This document shows, piece by piece, positions 60,828 through 64,000 of a stretch of 64,000 nucleotides of DNA. Numbering within the stretch: position 1 is the stretch's first letter; every line of letters starts with the position of its first letter. Below the pieces are notes generated by a model, which ran no database searches, was not told the DNA's origin, and was given only the letters and a program-made list of their open reading frames with translations. Position numbers and translations under genes: made by a program. The DNA comes from Nannocystis sp. RBIL2 (GTDB lineage: Bacteria > Myxococcota_A > Polyangia > Nannocystales > Nannocystaceae): positions 3,394,001 through 3,458,000 of the forward strand of contig NZ_JAPNJW010000001.1 in the NCBI RefSeq assembly GCF_026626745.1, read 5' to 3'.

Positions 60828-62258
60828 ATGCACTTCGCCCGTTGCGCGACCCCGGCCCTCGCGGCCCTCACCTTGCTGGCGCTCTCCGCTTGCGGCGACG
60901 CAGTCGCCACCACCGACACCCTCGACCCCTCGTCTACGACCACCGACGGCAGCTCGACCGAGCCCGGGACCACCGACGCGCCGACGACAGGCGCGCCGAC
61001 CACCACCTCGGACACGGAAGACGGCACCGCCTCCGACGGCGACTCGACCACCACCGGCGAGCCGACCACCGGGACGACCACCACCAGCGACGACAGCTCG
61101 ACCACCACCCCGCCCGGCCACCTCCCCGAGTGCGGCAACGGGATGGTCGAGGACGAAGAGGAGTGCGACGACGGCGACAACAACGGCGGGGACAAGATCT
61201 GCCTCGCCGACTGCGTCCTCAACGTCTGCGGCGACGGCCACCAGGGCCCGGGCGAGGGCTGCGACGACGGCAACACCGCCGATCGCGACGGCTGCAGCGC
61301 CGCCTGCGTCAGCGAGCTGTGCGGCGACGGCGTCGTCCAGGCGGGACTCGGCGAGGCCTGCGACGACGGCAACACCGACCCCGACGACGGCTGCAGCGCC
61401 GCCTGTCTGCTCGAGGCGTGCGGCGACGGCGTGGTCCAGGTCGGCCTCGGCGAGACCTGCGACGACGGCAACACCGACCCCGATGACGGCTGCAGCGCGA
61501 CCTGCGTGCTCGAGAGCTGCGGCGACGGCGTCCTGACGATGGAGCTCGGCGAGACCTGCGACGACGGCAACACCGTGTCCGAGGACGGTTGCAGCGACAC
61601 CTGCGCGATCGAGGCGTGCGGCGACGGCGTCGTCCAGGCCGGCCTCGGCGAGACCTGCGACGACGGCAACACCGACGCCGACGACGGCTGCGGCCCGACC
61701 TGCGAGACCGAGGCGTGCGGCGACGGCGTCGTCCAGGCCGGCGAGGACTGCGACGACGGCAACGTGGTCGCCAATGACGGCTGCAGCCCGACCTGCGAGG
61801 TCGAGGTGCTGTCGCTGTGCGGGCCCGGCCAGCTCAGCCTGCTCGTCAACGAGGGCTTCGAGTCCGGCGCCCTGGCCCCGTGGACCACCAACGGCGGCGT
61901 CACCGTGACGATGAACCCGCACGACGGCGTGTGGGCCGCCCAGGCCACCGACAACTGGCACATCCAGCAGACCTTCGCCGCCACCCCGGTCGCCCAGCTC
62001 GTCAGCGCCAACTTCTGGACCTGGCACGACGCGGCCGACAACCCGGCGATGTACGTCGAGTGGGGCTACGCCGACAACACCACCGGCAACACGCTCTACT
62101 TCAACGAGCAGCTGTCCGGGTGGGTCCTTCACGACATCCTGCCCCTGCTCGACCCGAACAAGTCGCTGGTCCGCCTGCAGGTCTGGGGCTACAACGGCGG
62201 CCAGGCGCTGCCCGACATCACCCGCTTCGACAGCTTCCGCCTGTGCCGCAACCCGTGA
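60828..62258 (+). CDS. Myxococcus cysteine-rich repeat lipoprotein
   Basis: 476 residues from ATG 60828 (ATG 60819 adds three). Signal peptide with lipobox LSAC, Thr/Ser-rich linker (about 25-98), then seven or so repeats of about 28-33 residues with the signature CGDGVVQAGLGETCDDGN and DGCSAACLLE (TIGR02232-type), each with four or so Cys. A C-terminal beta-sandwich domain (about 340-475) has NEGFESGALAPWTTNGG and WHIQQTFAATPVAQLVSANFW, resembling carbohydrate-binding or discoidin-like folds. These proteins are typical of myxobacterial surface or spore coats. Ligand unknown. Confidence 0.9.
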   Translation: MHFARCATPALAALTLLALSACGDAVATTDTLDPSSTTTDGSSTEPGTTDAPTTGAPTTTSDTEDGTASDGDSTTTGEPTTGTTTTSDDSSTTTPPGHLPECGNGMVEDEEECDDGDNNGGDKICLADCVLNVCGDGHQGPGEGCDDGNTADRDGCSAACVSELCGDGVVQAGLGEACDDGNTDPDDGCSAACLLEACGDGVVQVGLGETCDDGNTDPDDGCSATCVLESCGDGVLTMELGETCDDGNTVSEDGCSDTCAIEACGDGVVQAGLGETCDDGNTDADDGCGPTCETEACGDGVVQAGEDCDDGNVVANDGCSPTCEVEVLSLCGPGQLSLLVNEGFESGALAPWTTNGGVTVTMNPHDGVWAAQATDNWHIQQTFAATPVAQLVSANFWTWHDAADNPAMYVEWGYADNTTGNTLYFNEQLSGWVLHDILPLLDPNKSLVRLQVWGYNGGQALPDITRFDSFRLCRNP

Positions 62259-62316
62259 GCGCCGCGCTCGCCGCGGCGGTGGCATCGCCGGGCGTCTTGG
62301 GCTATCCCCGGTGCGC

Positions 62317-64000
62317 ATGCGCTCCCGCCCGCTCGCCCTCGCCACCCTCTCACTGACGCTCGCGAGCGGCTGCCTCAAGATCCCGACCGAGGCGTCCAAG
62401 TCCCCGGAGACAGGTTCCGAAGGACAGGTCACGCTGTCGTGGCCCGGCGCCGCGGTCGACAAGCTGTACCGCCCGGGCGAGGTCCGGGTCTACACGATGA
62501 TGCAGAGCGGCAAGCCGATCGGCACCTCGTGGGGCCGCTACGAGGGCCCGGTCGACGGCGAGCCCGGCCACTTCCGCTTCGCCACCCGCATCGAGCTGCG
62601 CCCGCCCGGCCGCGACGGCAAGCCGGCCGAGCCGCTGCGCAGCTCCGGCGAGATCGTGGTCGACGCCCGCGGCGACCTGGTCCGCGGCTTCGAGCGCAGC
62701 AACGCCGCCGAGCTGACCTTCGAGCGCAAGGGCGACGCGATCCACTTCAGCTCCGGCCGCGAGCGCGACGAGATCACGTACCGCAGCGGCGACGCGTTCA
62801 TGGCCTTCTCGGCGATCTTCCACGAGGAGCTGATGTTCGGCCTGCGCCGCCTCGAGGTCGGCGAGCTGGCGTGGCGCCTGGTCAGCCTGTCGGGCTCGAT
62901 GCCGACCGAGTGGACGGCGACGCTGACGATCCCCGACCCCGCGGCCCCCGGCCGGGCCACGGTCAAGACCAACCTCGGCGAGACGATCGAGCTGCGCGAC
63001 GGCCGGATCGAGAAGATCCAGATCGAGGCCGACGACGTCGAGGTCCAGGTCCCGGTCCAGCCGCCGACCTGGCCCGAGTGGGCGATCGCGGGGCCACCTG
63101 TCCTCGAGTACAGCCCGCCGCCGGGCGCCAAGTTCACCCGCCGCGAGGTCGAGCTGCCCGGAAGGCCAGGTGAGCCCGCGCTCGCCGGCGAGGTCCTGCT
63201 GCCGCCGGGCAACGGCCCGTTCCCCGGCGCGCTGCTGCTGCCCGGCACCGGCCAGCAGGACCGCTTCGGCTTCGCCGGCCCGCCGCCGGTCGACCTCGGC
63301 AGCCACAGCATCACCGACGCCCTCGCCGAGGCCGGCTTCGCGGTCCTCCGCTTCGACGAGCGCGGCTTCGGCAGCAGCGCCGAGGGCCCGGTCTCGTACC
63401 TCGGCCAGCTCGAGGACGCCCGCCGCGCGCTGCGGACCCTGCTGGTCCAGGACGAGGTCGACCCCGACCGCATCGTCCTCGTCGGCCACGGCGAGGGCGG
63501 CTGGAAGGCGCTCGCCCTGGCCGCCGAAGACCCGGGCGTGAAGGCGGTGGCCCTGCTCGCCACGCCCGGCCGCCCGTACGAGCAGATCCTGCGCGCGCAG
63601 GGCGAAGCGGCGCTGCAGGCGGTGCCGCCCCAGCTCCGCGACGACGCCAAGAAGACGCAGGAGAAGACGCTGCAGGCGCTCAAGACCGGCCACAACGTGC
63701 CGCCCGAGCTGGCCGCGCAGGCGCTGTGGGTGCGGGAAATCTTGCAGGTCTCACCCGAGGCGCTGATCGCCGGCGGCGAGGCGCCGCTGTGGATCGCCCA
63801 GGGCAACAAGGACTTCGAGGTCGACCCCAATCGCGACCCGCAAGAGCTGATGAAGCTGGCCAAGCGCCGCAAACGCAAGGCCGAGCTCAAGCCGTTCGCC
63901 GACCTCGACCACCTGTTCAAGCCCGAGCCCGAGAACTCCAACCCGTCCCGCTACCTCGACGCCGCCCGCACCGTCGACCGCGCGTTCCTCGGCCAGCTCA
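62317..64000 (+). CDS. Alpha/beta-hydrolase-like lipoprotein lacking nucleophile (partial)
   Basis: At least 561 residues, running off the window. Signal peptide with lipobox ASGC. An N-terminal region of about 270 residues (beta-rich, DUF-like, VTLSWPGAAVDKLYRPGEV) precedes a hydrolase domain: GALLLPGTGQQDRFGF, VLRFDERGFGSSAEG, and the elbow IVLVGHGEGGWKALALAAE. The elbow reads GHGEG where related enzymes have GHSEG, so the nucleophile Ser is Gly392. It might be inactive, or use another residue. 14-bp repeat units overlap codons at 62410-62437 and 63096-63123. Confidence 0.82.
   Translation, partial: MRSRPLALATLSLTLASGCLKIPTEASKSPETGSEGQVTLSWPGAAVDKLYRPGEVRVYTMMQSGKPIGTSWGRYEGPVDGEPGHFRFATRIELRPPGRDGKPAEPLRSSGEIVVDARGDLVRGFERSNAAELTFERKGDAIHFSSGRERDEITYRSGDAFMAFSAIFHEELMFGLRRLEVGELAWRLVSLSGSMPTEWTATLTIPDPAAPGRATVKTNLGETIELRDGRIEKIQIEADDVEVQVPVQPPTWPEWAIAGPPVLEYSPPPGAKFTRREVELPGRPGEPALAGEVLLPPGNGPFPGALLLPGTGQQDRFGFAGPPPVDLGSHSITDALAEAGFAVLRFDERGFGSSAEGPVSYLGQLEDARRALRTLLVQDEVDPDRIVLVGHGEGGWKALALAAEDPGVKAVALLATPGRPYEQILRAQGEAALQAVPPQLRDDAKKTQEKTLQALKTGHNVPPELAAQALWVREILQVSPEALIAGGEAPLWIAQGNKDFEVDPNRDPQELMKLAKRRKRKAELKPFADLDHLFKPEPENSNPSRYLDAARTVDRAFLGQL

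Overview
The window is very GC-rich, densely coded DNA, most likely from a myxobacterium of the Nannocystis/Plesiocystis type (Myxococcota). The evidence is a set of lipoproteins with long Thr-rich linkers after the lipobox (3691-5307, 7873-8799, 19361-21037, 22865-24895, 29815-30954, 47612-49948, 60828-62258), a 'myxococcus cysteine-rich' repeat protein, an MglA-like GTPase, AAA/WD40 signalling proteins and nearly exclusive G/C third codon positions. Genus assignment is inference. No rRNA, tRNA, CRISPR array, transposase or phage gene was seen.

Layout. 1-3652: acyl-CoA/beta-keto acid metabolism (BKACE C-terminus, acyl-CoA dehydrogenase, acyl-CoA synthetase). 3691-8799: secreted glycosidase-like and Cys-rich lipoproteins and a UbiD-type decarboxylase. 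9143-11432: beta-ureidopropionase and dihydropyrimidinase, closed by a clear terminator. 11740-15172: outer-membrane-like protein, a degenerate HisRS/HisZ-like protein and an orphan SPPY DNA methyltransferase. 15215-19208: di-haem peroxidase, second acyl-CoA dehydrogenase, thioredoxin, L,D-transpeptidase. 19361-26536: ferritin-like lipoprotein, hypotheticals, secreted hydrolase, MscS-like channel, metallophosphoesterase. 26571-33308: MglA-like GTPase, AraC regulator, small membrane protein, ApaH-like phosphatase, vWA lipoprotein, an 80-bp tandem repeat locus, PhoD-like enzyme. 33400-36044: preTA, dihydropyrimidine dehydrogenase, which with 9143-11432 would complete reductive pyrimidine breakdown. 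36275-47212: PASTA protein, HMA lipoprotein, methyltransferase, hydrolases, RlmN, a Coq4-like protein, pterin dehydratase, a response regulator with a histidine-less kinase-like partner, OmpA-family porin. 47612-54117: thrombospondin-like lipoprotein, two Hsp20s, and a TonB receptor with its own TonB_C-like domain. 54383-60678: an overlapping gene pair, metallophosphoesterase-AAA and AAA-TM-WD40. 60828-64000: Cys-rich repeat lipoprotein and a partial alpha/beta hydrolase lacking its nucleophile.

Two observations stand out. The first is a short repeat family spread over the whole window, in both intergenic DNA and reading frames: a 10-bp palindrome GGACATGTCC (or a close variant) separated by 4 nt, so that copies recur with a strict 14-bp period in arrays of two to six. 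Many units could also fold as TGTCC-N4-GGACA hairpins, often with TTCG- or GAAA-like loops, and some contain start codons. The second is the two-gene AAA module at 54383-60678, which looks like a membrane-linked NTPase/beta-propeller signalling or conflict system.
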